Assembly (NCBI RefSeq): GCF_000018545.1
Contig: NC_012587.1
Location: 372,001 to 436,000 of the forward strand
Source: Sinorhizobium fredii NGR234
GTDB taxonomy: Bacteria > Pseudomonadota > Alphaproteobacteria > Rhizobiales > Rhizobiaceae
Direction: 5' to 3'
DNA: 64,000 bases
Part shown: piece after piece, positions 54,862-63,563 of the stretch
Position numbering within the stretch: position 1 is the first letter of the stretch
How the letters are laid out: every line of letters begins with the position of its first letter
Program-made: the position numbers and the translations under genes
The notes under the pieces: generated by a model
What the model was told of the DNA's origin: nothing
Database searches by the model: none
What the model saw: only the letters and a program-made list of their open reading frames with translations

Positions 54862-54978
54862 GATAGGAAACGCTTATTGATAATGCGAATGGAATGCAAC
54901 CGGAGACTATCGCGCAGGCCGGCGCTGCGACCGGTCAAGCCTCGATCAGCGGAGCCGCGGAAAGCTGCCGCAAAGGGC

Positions 54979-55011
54979 GAAGGCCACGCTCTGGGAAGAG
55001 GCGTGACCTTC
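54979..55011 (-). terminator. Hairpin after the LysR gene
   Basis: On the minus strand GAAGGTCACGC / GCGTGGCCTTC with one mismatch and an 11-nt loop, 22 bp after the LysR stop, followed by a GCCCTTT tract. Confidence 0.5.
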
Positions 55012-55032
55012 GTCGTTCTGCCTGTAACGGGC

Positions 55033-55983
55033 TTACCAGCCCGGCAACATATGGCTCTGCCTGAGACGCGGATAGCGCGGAAAGCCCTTGATATCGTTGT
55101 CGAGGTCGTCGTTGACGGCGATCGGCGTGATGTTGTCGAGGCAGGCGGTGATGTGGTTGGTGATGGCGTTCGACAGCGACGGCGAAAGGCCGGGGCGCTT
55201 CATGATGCCGATCTGCACGGGTGCGAGCGCCGGGAACCCGTCCGCAAGCGTCAGTACCTTCATGCCAGGACGCAACGCCGACTCCGGCAAGACCGAGACG
55301 GCCATACCGGCGAGCACGGCGGCGGCGACGACCGTCGACGACCAGCTTGTAAACAGGATCTGATACTCGCGGCCCGTCGCATCCAGCGCGGCACAGGCCG
55401 CCTGCCGCCACAGACAGTCGCGGCGTCCGACGGCGAGCGGGATCGGCGCGTTTTCCGGAAGCGGATGGTTGATCGAACTGACCCAGCAGAGCGGCTCGGT
55501 TCTGACCACGTCGGATGCCCGCACCCGCGGATTGTGGGTGACGAGCGCGATGTCGAGGTCGCCCTTGGCCATCTTCTCGGCGAGATCGGCCGAAGGCTCG
55601 CAGACGATGTAGAGCTCGACATTCGGATGCGTCTTCGCGAATCGGACGATGATCTCGGGCATGTAGCGGTCGGCATAGTCGTCGGGCGTGCCGATCCGGA
55701 GCGTGCCTTCGAGCCTGTTGTCGTCGAAGGAGGCGATCGCCTCATTGTTGAGGCGGAGCATCCTGCGGGCGAAATTCAACAGCCTGTCGCCCTCGACCGT
55801 CAACCGATTGCCGCGCCCGTCCTTGATGAACAACGGCTTGCCGATCCGCTCCTCCAGCCGGCGCATCTGCATCGACACGGCCGACTGAGTCTTGAAGACG
55901 CGATCGGCCGCCTTGGTGAAGCTGCCCGTATCGGCGATGGCGACGAAGGTTTGCAACTGATCGATATCGAGCGGTGCGGACAT
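55033..55983 (-). CDS. LysR-family regulator (LrhA/HexA-like)
   Basis: A 316-aa LysR-type regulator with HTH LQTFVAIADTGSFTKAADRVFKTQSAVSMQM near the N-terminus and a substrate-binding domain of about 190 residues (EGTLRIGTPDDYADRYMPEI at its start). Start ATG 55983 removes a poor N-terminal addition. LrhA-type proteins control motility or surface polysaccharide in other bacteria; target here not known. It lies between oxyR and the DUF1127 gene. Confidence 0.85.
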   Translation of the reverse strand: MSAPLDIDQLQTFVAIADTGSFTKAADRVFKTQSAVSMQMRRLEERIGKPLFIKDGRGNRLTVEGDRLLNFARRMLRLNNEAIASFDDNRLEGTLRIGTPDDYADRYMPEIIVRFAKTHPNVELYIVCEPSADLAEKMAKGDLDIALVTHNPRVRASDVVRTEPLCWVSSINHPLPENAPIPLAVGRRDCLWRQAACAALDATGREYQILFTSWSSTVVAAAVLAGMAVSVLPESALRPGMKVLTLADGFPALAPVQIGIMKRPGLSPSLSNAITNHITACLDNITPIAVNDDLDNDIKGFPRYPRLRQSHMLPGW

Positions 55984-56187
55984 GGCCGAATACCCATAAA
56001 ATTGTTTGATGGATATCATTAGAAACATTCGTTGGACTGATCAATAAGGATTTGCGATTCATAGCGTGCAAATCACGTCAATCCCTCGGCGACCACACCG
56101 CCGATCAACCAAACCTTACCCGCTTGCCCCCTGCGTATACCTCCCCGCAGGGGCGGGTTTCTTCGTGCCTGAAAAAGGAGTTCCGCC

Positions 56188-56484
56188 ATGCGCACGACCC
56201 AACACGCCCTCGATCTCGACCTCGCTGCAGGCAAGCCGTCGCTTGCGTCCCGCACGGCAGGTGTCATCGGCGTGCTGACGGCTGTCTGGCGCCTGTACCG
56301 AAGCCGCTGCCAGATTGCGCGTCTCCACGATCTCGACGATCGGCAACTGCTCGACATGGGGTTGAAACGCGAAGACCTGCACGAGGCCATGACCTCGTCC
56401 TTCTTCGAGAACCCGGGCAGCTTCCTGACGCGCGCATCGCGAAACCGGGCGAACCACTTCTACAGGGGTGTCCGCCACGATTGA
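56188..56484 (+). CDS. DUF1127 protein
   Basis: A 98-aa protein with the C-terminal DUF1127 motif RCQIARLHDLDDRQLLDMGLKREDL (residue range about 40-64). Short DUF1127 proteins of this order influence RNA turnover and phosphate or carbon homeostasis in Agrobacterium and Rhodobacter. ATG 56188 with AAGGAG 7 bp upstream. Divergent from the LysR gene. Confidence 0.88.
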   Translation: MRTTQHALDLDLAAGKPSLASRTAGVIGVLTAVWRLYRSRCQIARLHDLDDRQLLDMGLKREDLHEAMTSSFFENPGSFLTRASRNRANHFYRGVRHD

Positions 56485-56645
56485 TGATCCCCATGGCGCG
56501 TCCCCCGCCTGGATGCGTCATTTGCGGCATGATCCGGCGAAAGCTTGCCGCCATTGCACGGATCATGCCGCGAATTTCCAGTTACGGTGACGCTTATCAC
56601 CAATCCGTTCCCCGCAGGGTATGAGCCAATAGACCCTGCTGCTTG

Positions 56646-56680
56646 CCCGGTACATGCCAAGACATGTACCGGGGTTTTTT
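56646..56680 (+). terminator. Strong Rho-independent terminator
   Basis: Stem CCCGGTACATG / CATGTACCGGG (11 bp, CCAAGA loop) followed by G and TTTTTT. It lies 162 bp after the DUF1127 stop, so it ends a long 3' region or a separate small RNA. Confidence 0.9.
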
Positions 56681-56715
56681 GTGATTCCTTGAAGACCGCC
56701 GCGTAGTAGCGAGAA

Positions 56716-56850
56716 CGGCCCTCATCCGGCCTGCCGGCCACCTTCTCCCCGCAAGCGGGGCGAAGGGACATGCCGCGCCGCCTCAGTCCCCTCTCCCCGC
56801 TGGCGGGGAGAGGGCCAGTCCTCGGGTTAAACCCGAGGAGAGGGGCAATC
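56716..56850. repeat. REP-like intergenic repeat cluster
   Basis: GC-rich palindromes: CTTCTCCCCGC...GCGGGGCGAAG (56752 region), CCCTCTCCCCGC / GCGGGGAGAGGG and CCTCGGGTTAAACCCGAGG. This type of block is frequent downstream of rhizobial genes; here it follows the DUF937 gene on the minus strand. No gene is seen in 56485-56856 besides these elements. Confidence 0.7.
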
Positions 56851-56856
56851 GCCGCG

Positions 56857-57675
56857 CTAACCCTTGCCGCCGGAACCACTCTTGTAGCTCTCAAACAGCG
56901 CGTCGATGTTCTTCTGATATTCCTTCTGCATCCCCAGGCCGGTGTCGAACATGTTGTTCATCATCTGGGAGAACTGCGCGAAGGCGGGGTTTTCCTGAGG
57001 CGGCTTCTCGGTCGCCGCACTGCTGCCGCGCATCATGTCCTGGTAGGCCTTGAAGAAGGGATTGCCGGCGAAAAAATCAGGCGTTTTCGGTGTCTCCTGG
57101 CTCCTGCCCGCACCGAAGAATCCCTGCATCGCCTGGGTGAAGGGATTCTCGAACGGGTTGGGCGCAGGCTCGGGCTTCTTGGCGAGACCGGTCGCCTCCA
57201 TCCATTGCCGCATCAGCGTCATCATCGGATTGCTGGCGAGCGCTTCGTTCACCTGGTTGGTGGTCTCCTTGAAGAGGCCGCCCATCAGCGTGCTCGCCAT
57301 CACCGGCAGCATCTGCTTGTAGACTTCCTGGCCGATGCCGGTCATCTGTGCCGCCTGTGCCGCGACCGCCCTCGACATCTCCTTCGAGCCGAACAACTGA
57401 CCGAGGATATCGTTGCCGTCAGACACGCCCTCAGGCGTGAAGGCCTGCCTCATATCCTCGAAATATTTCACGTAATTGCCGGTCGAGAGGGCCGTCAGCA
57501 GCGCACCGAAGTCATAGGGATTGGCGGTGTTGCGCTTGAAGCCCGTGGAAAAGGCCGGCATCAGCGCCGCTGTCGCCTTCGCCATCTGGTCCTGGGCCAG
57601 GCCGAACTGCTTTGCCATCAGCTCGATCGCCTGGCCATTCTGCGCTTGTGCGAACATGTCAAAAAGCGGTGCCAT
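56857..57675 (-). CDS. DUF937 domain-containing protein
   Basis: A 272-aa soluble protein rich in Ala, Gln, Met and Phe. Its N-terminal 150 residues match the DUF937 pattern (LFDMFAQAQNGQAIELMAKQFGL, DILGQLFGSKEMSRAVAAQAAQMTG). The C-terminal part is Pro/Asn/Phe-rich with repeated NPF-type segments (APNPFENPFTQAM, AGNPFFKAYQDMM), probably disordered. It looks phasin-like in composition, but family membership there is not supported. Confidence 0.8.
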   Translation of the reverse strand: MAPLFDMFAQAQNGQAIELMAKQFGLAQDQMAKATAALMPAFSTGFKRNTANPYDFGALLTALSTGNYVKYFEDMRQAFTPEGVSDGNDILGQLFGSKEMSRAVAAQAAQMTGIGQEVYKQMLPVMASTLMGGLFKETTNQVNEALASNPMMTLMRQWMEATGLAKKPEPAPNPFENPFTQAMQGFFGAGRSQETPKTPDFFAGNPFFKAYQDMMRGSSAATEKPPQENPAFAQFSQMMNNMFDTGLGMQKEYQKNIDALFESYKSGSGGKG

Positions 57676-57775
57676 GGCGATTCCTTCCCGGGCGAGTGAC
57701 GCATGTCATTGCACTATAACGGGAATCGAAAGGCTGGAAACCGCTTTTTGCTCGGGCGTGAACGCGTTCCGCGCC

Positions 57776-59149
57776 TCAGTATTGGTATTCCGTAAACACC
57801 GGGTCGACGGACCGGTTCCAGCGGCCGTCGTAGAGGGCCAGCAGATCCTCGGCGAGCGTCGCCTTCTTCGCCAGAACTTCGCCGAGCGGTTCCAGGAACT
57901 GGCTCTCGTCGATACCATCGCCGTTCAGACGGTTGCGCCGTTTCAACCCGGCGCGTGAAATCGCCAGCACCTCGCGGGCGATGTCGAACAGCGAGGTTGT
58001 CCTGAACTTCGCGGCCAGCCCCTCGGCGGGAACTGCGTCCCGGAGTGCTTGGACCTCGTCGTAGCTCCAGTCGCGGGTCAACGTCTCGGCATCCGCCAAC
58101 GCCTGGTCGTCGTAGAGCAGGCCGACCCAGAAGGCGGGCAGCGCGCAGATCCGCCGCCACGGTCCGCCGTCGGCGCCGCGCATCTCAAGGAAGCGCTTCA
58201 GCCGGACGTCGGGGAAGAGAGTCGAGAGATGATTGGTCCAGTCGCCCATGTTGGGCTGCCATTCGGCGATCTCTCCCTTCAGCGCCCCGTTCATGAACTG
58301 GCGGAAGGTGACATGGGTGCAGTCATGATAATGGCCGTCGCGCACGACGAAATACATCGGCACGTCGAGCGCCCATTCGACGTAGTCGGCAAAGCCGAAG
58401 TCCGGCCTGAAGGAGGCCGGCAGGAGACCCGCGCGTCGGTTGTCGGTGTCGCGCCAGATCTCTCCCCGCCACGAGAGCAGGCCGTTCGGCTTGCCGTCGG
58501 TGAAAGGCGAGCTGGCGAAGAGGGCAGTGGCGAGCGATTGCAGTTTCATCGATACCTGCATCTTGCGCCGCATGTCCTCCTCGGAGGAGAAGTCGAGATT
58601 CACCTGGATCGTGCACGTGCGGTACATCATGTCGAGGCCGTGAGTCCCGACCTTCGGCATGTAGCGCGACATGATCGCGTAGCGCGATTTCGGCATGCGC
58701 GGCGTTTCTTCGAAGGTCCATTTCGGGCTGCCGCCGATGCCGAGGAAGCGGATGCCGAGCGGCTCGGCGATCTCGCGGAGCACGGCCAGGTGCTGGTTCG
58801 ATTCCTTGCAGGTCTGATGCAGGTTCTCGAGCGGCGCTCCGGAAAGCTCGAACTGGCCGCCGGGCTCCAGCGAGATCGCGCCGTTGCCGTCCCGTTCGGC
58901 CAGGCCGATGATATTGCCCTCGTCGACGATCGGCTCCCAGCCATTCCGCTCGGCCATGCCTTTCAAGAGCGCCTGGATGCTGGCTTCGCCGAAATAGGGA
59001 ACGGGGCTGTTGTCGGCTTTGAAGAAGGCGAATTTCTCGTGCTCCGTCCCGATCCGGAACCTCTCTTTCGGCTTCGATCCGGACGCGAGGTAGGCGGTCA
59101 GTTCGGCAACGGAGGTGACCGGCGTCTGGTCGGTGGTGTCTCGGGCCAT
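57776..59149 (-). CDS. gshA: Glutamate-cysteine ligase (plant/proteobacterial type)
   Basis: A 457-aa enzyme for the first step of glutathione synthesis (gamma-glutamylcysteine formation). Patterns: GTEHEKFAFFKADNSPVPYFG, the substrate region SLEPGGQFELSGAPL, and CTIQVNLDFSSEEDM. This is the GCS2/plant-like class used in rhizobia. Start ATG 59149 (MARDTTDQT). Downstream of rsmE on the same strand with a 184-bp gap that holds a half RIME-B repeat, so separate transcription is possible. Confidence 0.94.
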   Translation of the reverse strand: MARDTTDQTPVTSVAELTAYLASGSKPKERFRIGTEHEKFAFFKADNSPVPYFGEASIQALLKGMAERNGWEPIVDEGNIIGLAERDGNGAISLEPGGQFELSGAPLENLHQTCKESNQHLAVLREIAEPLGIRFLGIGGSPKWTFEETPRMPKSRYAIMSRYMPKVGTHGLDMMYRTCTIQVNLDFSSEEDMRRKMQVSMKLQSLATALFASSPFTDGKPNGLLSWRGEIWRDTDNRRAGLLPASFRPDFGFADYVEWALDVPMYFVVRDGHYHDCTHVTFRQFMNGALKGEIAEWQPNMGDWTNHLSTLFPDVRLKRFLEMRGADGGPWRRICALPAFWVGLLYDDQALADAETLTRDWSYDEVQALRDAVPAEGLAAKFRTTSLFDIAREVLAISRAGLKRRNRLNGDGIDESQFLEPLGEVLAKKATLAEDLLALYDGRWNRSVDPVFTEYQY

Positions 59150-59333
59150 ATTCGTCTTCTTCACATGTGCGGGGTCCCGCCAGCAGCAGGATTGGATGGA
59201 GGGTGCTTGAACCGTAATCAAGTGCGGTGCAAGTCAATTTCTTTCAAGATGCCGTCAAAAAAACTCCGCGCAAAGCCCCTCCAGCGCCGCGCTTCCTGTC
59301 AGACGCGGCACGGCCGCCTGCCCGATCGACGGC

Positions 59334-60071
59334 TCACCGCCAGTCGCCGAGCGTTGCCTGAATGAGTGCCAGCGCGGCCACCGCCGCCGTATCGGCGCGC
59401 AGGATGCGTGGACCGAGCGGGACTGCGGTGACGAAATCGAGGCTGTGCAAGAGCACCCGCTCGGCTTCCGAGAAGCCTCCTTCCGGGCCGATCAGCAGGG
59501 CGAGGCGGCGCTCGCTGATCCCGCCGAGGATCGGCAGCGGATTCTGGCTCTCATTGCCCTCGTCGCAGAAGATGATGCGCCGCTCGCGCGGCCAGTTCGC
59601 CAGCAGTTCTTCGAGTTTTCGGGGCGTCTCCACCGAGGGAATGCCGAGAACCCCGCATTGCTCCGCGGCCTCGGTGACATTGGCGCGCAGGCGGTCGAGA
59701 TTGCCGAGCTTGCCTTGCACATGCTGGGTCATCACCGGCTGCAGCACGCCGGCGCCCATCTCGACGGCCTTCTGAACGAGGTAGTCGAGCCGCCCAGTCT
59801 TGAGCGGGGCAAACAGATAGACGAGGTCTGAGGGAGCCGGCTGCGGACGGGTCTGCTCGACTGCCGTGAGCACCAGCTGCTTTCGGGAAGGAAGAGACAA
59901 TTCCGCACGCCATTCGCCGTCTCGTCCATTGAAGACCAGGATCGACGAACCCTCGCCGAAGCGCAGCACGTTGATGAGATAGTTGAACTGATCCTTCGTC
60001 GCCTCGTGCCTTGCCCCGGCGTGAAGCGGGCTTTCGACGAACAATCGCTGCATGCGGAAATTGGCGCGCAT
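59334..60071 (-). CDS. rsmE: 16S rRNA m3U1498 methyltransferase RsmE
   Basis: A 245-aa SPOUT-class methyltransferase acting on U1498 of 16S rRNA. C-terminal knot motifs [13 protein letters not shown] and [17 protein letters not shown] bind SAM. N-terminal PUA-like domain begins [10 protein letters not shown]. Start at ATG 60071 (MRANFRMQ); 10 bp after the pit stop, so the two are one operon. Confidence 0.94.
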   Translation of the reverse strand: MRANFRMQRLFVESPLHAGARHEATKDQFNYLINVLRFGEGSSILVFNGRDGEWRAELSLPSRKQLVLTAVEQTRPQPAPSDLVYLFAPLKTGRLDYLVQKAVEMGAGVLQPVMTQHVQGKLGNLDRLRANVTEAAEQCGVLGIPSVETPRKLEELLANWPRERRIIFCDEGNESQNPLPILGGISERRLALLIGPEGGFSEAERVLLHSLDFVTAVPLGPRILRADTAAVAALALIQATLGDWR

Positions 60072-60081
60072 TCGGTCACTC

Positions 60082-61590
60082 TCACAGAAACAGGCCGGCA
60101 AGCAGCCGGTAGACGAGCGCCGAGAGCAGCGCCGAGGCAGGAAGCGTGATCACCCAGGCGGCGACGATCGTCAGGAAATAGGAGCGGCGCACCAGCCGGC
60201 GGCGGCGTACCTCGGCGAAATTCGTTTCGATGGCCTCGCCCATGAAGCCGGTTTGGCCGGTCCTCCGCCGGATATACTCCAGCCGTCGCCGCGAATGGCG
60301 TATGTACCATTCGCGGAAAAAACCGACGCCGAAGACGGCACCGACCGCCGTGTGCGTGGAACTGATCGGCAGCCCCAGCGCCGATGCCAGGAGGACGGTG
60401 ACCGCCGTCGCCAGCGCCACGCAGAAGGCGCGCATCGGATTGAGGCGGGTGATTTCCTCGCCGACGACGCGGATCAGGATCGGCCCGTAGAGAAGCAGGC
60501 CCATCGAGATGCCGAGAGCGCCGATGAGCAGCACCCAGAAGGGTGCCTCCGACCGCGCCGTCGAAATCGTGCCGTTCACGGCCGAGACGATCGCCGACAG
60601 CGGTCCGATGGCGTTCGACACGTCATTGGCGCCGTGCGCGAAGGAGAGCAGCGCGGCGGAGAAGATGAGCGGCAGGCGGAACAGCTTGCGAAGCGACTGG
60701 TTGCGGTTTTCGAGTCCCGCCGATTGGCGATGAATCCACGGCTTGCACAGCCCGTAGCACGCAATGCCGGCAAGGGTGCCGATGAGAAGGCCCGTCCCCA
60801 GCGAAATCACCTGCAGATGGACGAGCGCGGAGACCGCCACATAGGCGGTGAAAGAGCCTGCCGTGACGCCGAGCACGATCGGCATCCAGTAGCGCGCCGC
60901 CGCGATCTTGTCGTTGCGGTAGATGACGAATTCCTTGAGAAATGCCAGGAACAGGGCGGCAATCGCGCCGCCGAGCAGGGGAGAGACCGACCAGCTCGCG
61001 GTGATCCCGGCGATCGCCCACCATTTGACGCTGGCGAAGCCCTCGGCCGCCATGCCGGCGCCGATGATGCCGCCGACGATGGAGTGGGTTGTCGAGACCG
61101 GGGCGCGCGCGTATGTGGCGATGTTGATCCAGACGGCCGAAGACAAGAGCGCCGCCATCATCACCCAGACGAGAACGTCGAGGCTGACCAGTTGCGCGCC
61201 GTCGACGATGCCGGCCTCGATGGTAAGCGTCACCTTTCGCCCGGCAATCACGGCTCCGGCAATTTCGAAGACGGCGGCAATGCCAAGCGCCGTCGCCATC
61301 GTCATGGCCTTGGCGCCGACCGCGGCTCCGACATTGTTGGTGACGTCGTTTGCGCCGATGTTCATCGCCATGTAGGCGGCAATTGCGGCCCCCGCCACGA
61401 CGATGGCCATGCCGGACGCGCCCGTGAAATAGCTGGCTGCGAATGCCATGCTGAGGATCAGAAAGAGCAGGCCGAGGCCCGGGGCGGCAAGCCCGCGCAT
61501 CACATGTTGCGACGCTTCCTCGGCACGGCTGACCTTGTCGAGATCCTTGTCGATCGTCAGCTTTTCGAGGCGCAGTCGCGGCTTGGACAC
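60082..61590 (-). CDS. pit: Inorganic phosphate transporter Pit (PiT family)
   Basis: A 502-aa low-affinity phosphate symporter with about 11 helices. The duplicated PiT signatures are [14 protein letters not shown] and [14 protein letters not shown], and a [13 protein letters not shown] segment follows. Start GTG 61590 ([10 protein letters not shown]) with GGAGAAA 8 bp upstream is preferred to a TTG at 61644. It is co-transcribed with rsmE. Confidence 0.92.
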   Translation of the reverse strand: MSKPRLRLEKLTIDKDLDKVSRAEEASQHVMRGLAAPGLGLLFLILSMAFAASYFTGASGMAIVVAGAAIAAYMAMNIGANDVTNNVGAAVGAKAMTMATALGIAAVFEIAGAVIAGRKVTLTIEAGIVDGAQLVSLDVLVWVMMAALLSSAVWINIATYARAPVSTTHSIVGGIIGAGMAAEGFASVKWWAIAGITASWSVSPLLGGAIAALFLAFLKEFVIYRNDKIAAARYWMPIVLGVTAGSFTAYVAVSALVHLQVISLGTGLLIGTLAGIACYGLCKPWIHRQSAGLENRNQSLRKLFRLPLIFSAALLSFAHGANDVSNAIGPLSAIVSAVNGTISTARSEAPFWVLLIGALGISMGLLLYGPILIRVVGEEITRLNPMRAFCVALATAVTVLLASALGLPISSTHTAVGAVFGVGFFREWYIRHSRRRLEYIRRRTGQTGFMGEAIETNFAEVRRRRLVRRSYFLTIVAAWVITLPASALLSALVYRLLAGLFL

Positions 61591-61684
61591 AAATATTTCT
61601 CCATTGTCATATTCGCCAGTAGCGGTCCGCGACGGCGTATTCAAGCGCTGTTGGATGGTAGGCGGGAAGGCGGGCCTAGTGGGT

Positions 61685-61787
61685 CTACAGCGCCGCGCGT
61701 CTTATCAGACGCGCAAAGGTCGCTGTAGCACCTTGAATTGCTGCATGTTTCCCTAAATCGGCTACGATTTAGGGAAACATGCAGTAG
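61685..61787. repeat. RIME-like palindromic repeat, family B, copy 3
   Basis: CTACAGCGCCGCGCGTCT ... AGACGCGC arm, then CCCTAAATCGG...CGATTTAGGG and AACATGCAGTAG. Lies between pit and the Nudix gene, 95 bp upstream of the pit start. It is the best-preserved copy of the family in the window. Confidence 0.8.
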
Positions 61788-61801
61788 GCCACCAACGACC
61801 G

Positions 61802-62308
61802 TCAGCCTTCGGAGGCCGCGGGCTCCGGCGGCTGGGCGGCGGCCATTCGCTTGCCGAAACCGAGGATCAGTTCTTTCAGCGAAGGCTCGGCGACACGCCG
61901 GGCGGCCTCCGCGTAGTCGACCCACTCGAGCTTTCGCTCGCCCTTCTCGGGAAAATTTTTGCAGAGATTGTCAACTTCGAGGGCGTGGACCTGAACTTTG
62001 CAGGGAATCTTCAACCCGTGGTCCATGCGCTTCTGATAGACATAGGAGCCGATCGCAGCCTTCTGCGCCTTGCCTTTCACGCCGGCCTCTTCATAGGCCT
62101 CGCGTTCGGCGACCTCATGGGCCCACTTTCCCTGCATCGGCCATCCCTTGGGAATGACCCAGCGGCCCGTGTCACGGCTGGTGAGCAGGAGGATTTCCGG
62201 AGACACCGTTTTCTTGCGGATGCGGTAGCACAGCGCGGCATATTGCATGCGCGCCGGTCGACGCATCATCAAATGCACGTCAGAAGCTAGCCGGTGCAAG
62301 AAGTTCAA
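61802..62308 (-). CDS. Nudix hydrolase (diphosphoinositol-polyphosphatase-like)
   Basis: A 168-aa Nudix protein. The Nudix box GWPMQGKWAHEVAEREAYEEAG (G, E, REAYEE residues) is complete at about 55-76. Members of this subgroup clean up nucleotide-diphosphate or inositol pyrophosphate compounds. A TTG start at 62308 with AGGAG about 11 bp upstream is chosen; ATG 62269 is the alternative. 253 bp upstream (62309-62561) carry no gene, only a small dyad GTTCCG/CGGAAC. Confidence 0.82.
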   Translation of the reverse strand: MNFLHRLASDVHLMMRRPARMQYAALCYRIRKKTVSPEILLLTSRDTGRWVIPKGWPMQGKWAHEVAEREAYEEAGVKGKAQKAAIGSYVYQKRMDHGLKIPCKVQVHALEVDNLCKNFPEKGERKLEWVDYAEAARRVAEPSLKELILGFGKRMAAAQPPEPAASEG

Positions 62309-62561
62309 GGGAATCGATACTCCTGTATGCGAATCATATTCAGAAATCAGTCATTCGAAATTATGGCGCGTCTTCCTTGCGTGTAAATGACGCCAGCCGA
62401 TCAATAACTGATAAGAAGCGTTGCGGTTCCGTGAGCGGAACACTGTTGTGGAATACATGTAGTGCTTCCCCACCAGGCTTGCCAGGAAGCGACATCGTCG
62501 GCCGTATTCAGCGGCTGGATCACGAACCTCCGGGCGAGGGTGCGGCCAGAGATGCCCCGCT

Positions 62562-63353
62562 CTATGAACCGGCGCGGTCGCGCTGCTTGAGGCGCAGTCG
62601 CGCGATGCGGGCCCACTCGCCGCTGCGCTCCGCATCGCGCGCCGCGGCGGCGACGAAGTCGATATGGCTTTGTGCGGCCGCCTTGGCGGTCGTGGGGTCG
62701 CGCGCCATGATGGCGGCATAGATCGCCTCGTGCTGGGCAAGCAGCCGGTCGCGTGCGCCCGGTGCGCCGAAGACCGAGCTGCGATGAAAAAAGATGCCCT
62801 GGGTCAGGAGCCGGTAGCAGGCCCTCAGCGTGTGCAGCAGAATGATGTTGTGGGCGCTTTCGCCGATCGCATTGTGCAATTCGACGTCCGCTTCGAGCTC
62901 GTCGTCGAAATTGCCGCTGCGGTGTGCCTCGCGCATCCGCTCGATGACGCGGGTGAGGAGATCGCGGTCGAAGTCGGTGGCGCGTGTCGCGGCGAGTTCC
63001 GCCGTCAGCCCTTCGAGCTCGCGCCGGTATTCGAGGTAATCCTGTGTCGCCTTGTGGTGACGGCCGATGAGCTCGATCAGTGGTTTCGAGAAGATCTGGC
63101 CGACGACGTCGGCGACGAAGGTGCCGCCTCCGTGGCGGCTTTCGAGCAATCCCCGGGTTTCCAGTTCCTTCAACGCCTCGCGCAGGATCGGTCGCGACAC
63201 GTCGAGCCTTTTCGAGAGATCCCGCTCGCCCGGCAGCCGGTCTCCGTCGCGCAGCACGCCCTCCAGAATCAGCAGCTCGATCTGCTGGACAACCTCGTCC
63301 GCCGTGCGGCTGTGGCTGATGCGCGCATAGAGATCGCCCTGGTCTTCGGTCAC
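62562..63353 (-). CDS. FadR-family (GntR) transcription regulator
   Basis: A 263-aa GntR/FadR-type regulator: winged helix at about 15-75 (LERDLSKRLDVSRPILREALKEL-type pattern) and an all-helical FCD effector domain with metal-site histidines (for example D..H.AIGESAHN). Start GTG 63353 is preferred (GGGAG 9 bp upstream); longer in-frame starts at 63401 and 63404 lack ribosome sites. Effector probably a small carboxylate. Confidence 0.85.
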   Translation of the reverse strand: MTEDQGDLYARISHSRTADEVVQQIELLILEGVLRDGDRLPGERDLSKRLDVSRPILREALKELETRGLLESRHGGGTFVADVVGQIFSKPLIELIGRHHKATQDYLEYRRELEGLTAELAATRATDFDRDLLTRVIERMREAHRSGNFDDELEADVELHNAIGESAHNIILLHTLRACYRLLTQGIFFHRSSVFGAPGARDRLLAQHEAIYAAIMARDPTTAKAAAQSHIDFVAAAARDAERSGEWARIARLRLKQRDRAGS

Positions 63354-63428
63354 TACCCATCTCCCACCGACGGAAAGCGTAACGGCTCTTGCTGTTTCCA
63401 TCATCGGCGGCAATCTAGCAGGACCGAT

Positions 63429-63455
63429 CAAGTGGTCAAATCGATTGTCCACTTG
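63429..63455. promoter_or_regulatory. Inverted repeat upstream of the FadR-type gene
   Basis: CAAGTGG (63429-63435) and CCACTTG (63449-63455) around TCAAATCGATTGT, with the core GGTC...GTCC. The position 76-102 bp before the GTG fits an autoregulatory operator; it may also serve the DUF3422 gene on the other side. Confidence 0.5.
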
Positions 63456-63563
63456 CCGATGTGCGGCTGATAAAAGTCAAGCTGCGTCAATGCGTCCTGT
63501 TCATTTTGCGCCGCTGGTTGATAAGAAAACGATGATGAACGCGTGAGGGGGATGAAGCGCTTC

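Noticed and set aside
54862..55032. Searched for a catalase (katA) remnant between oxyR and the LysR gene
   Set aside because: No catalase motif on either strand; only a hairpin is visible.
62377..62721. A 114-codon plus-strand frame overlapping the end of the FadR-type gene
   Set aside because: Most of it is antisense to the regulator, and the remainder shows no ribosome site or domain.
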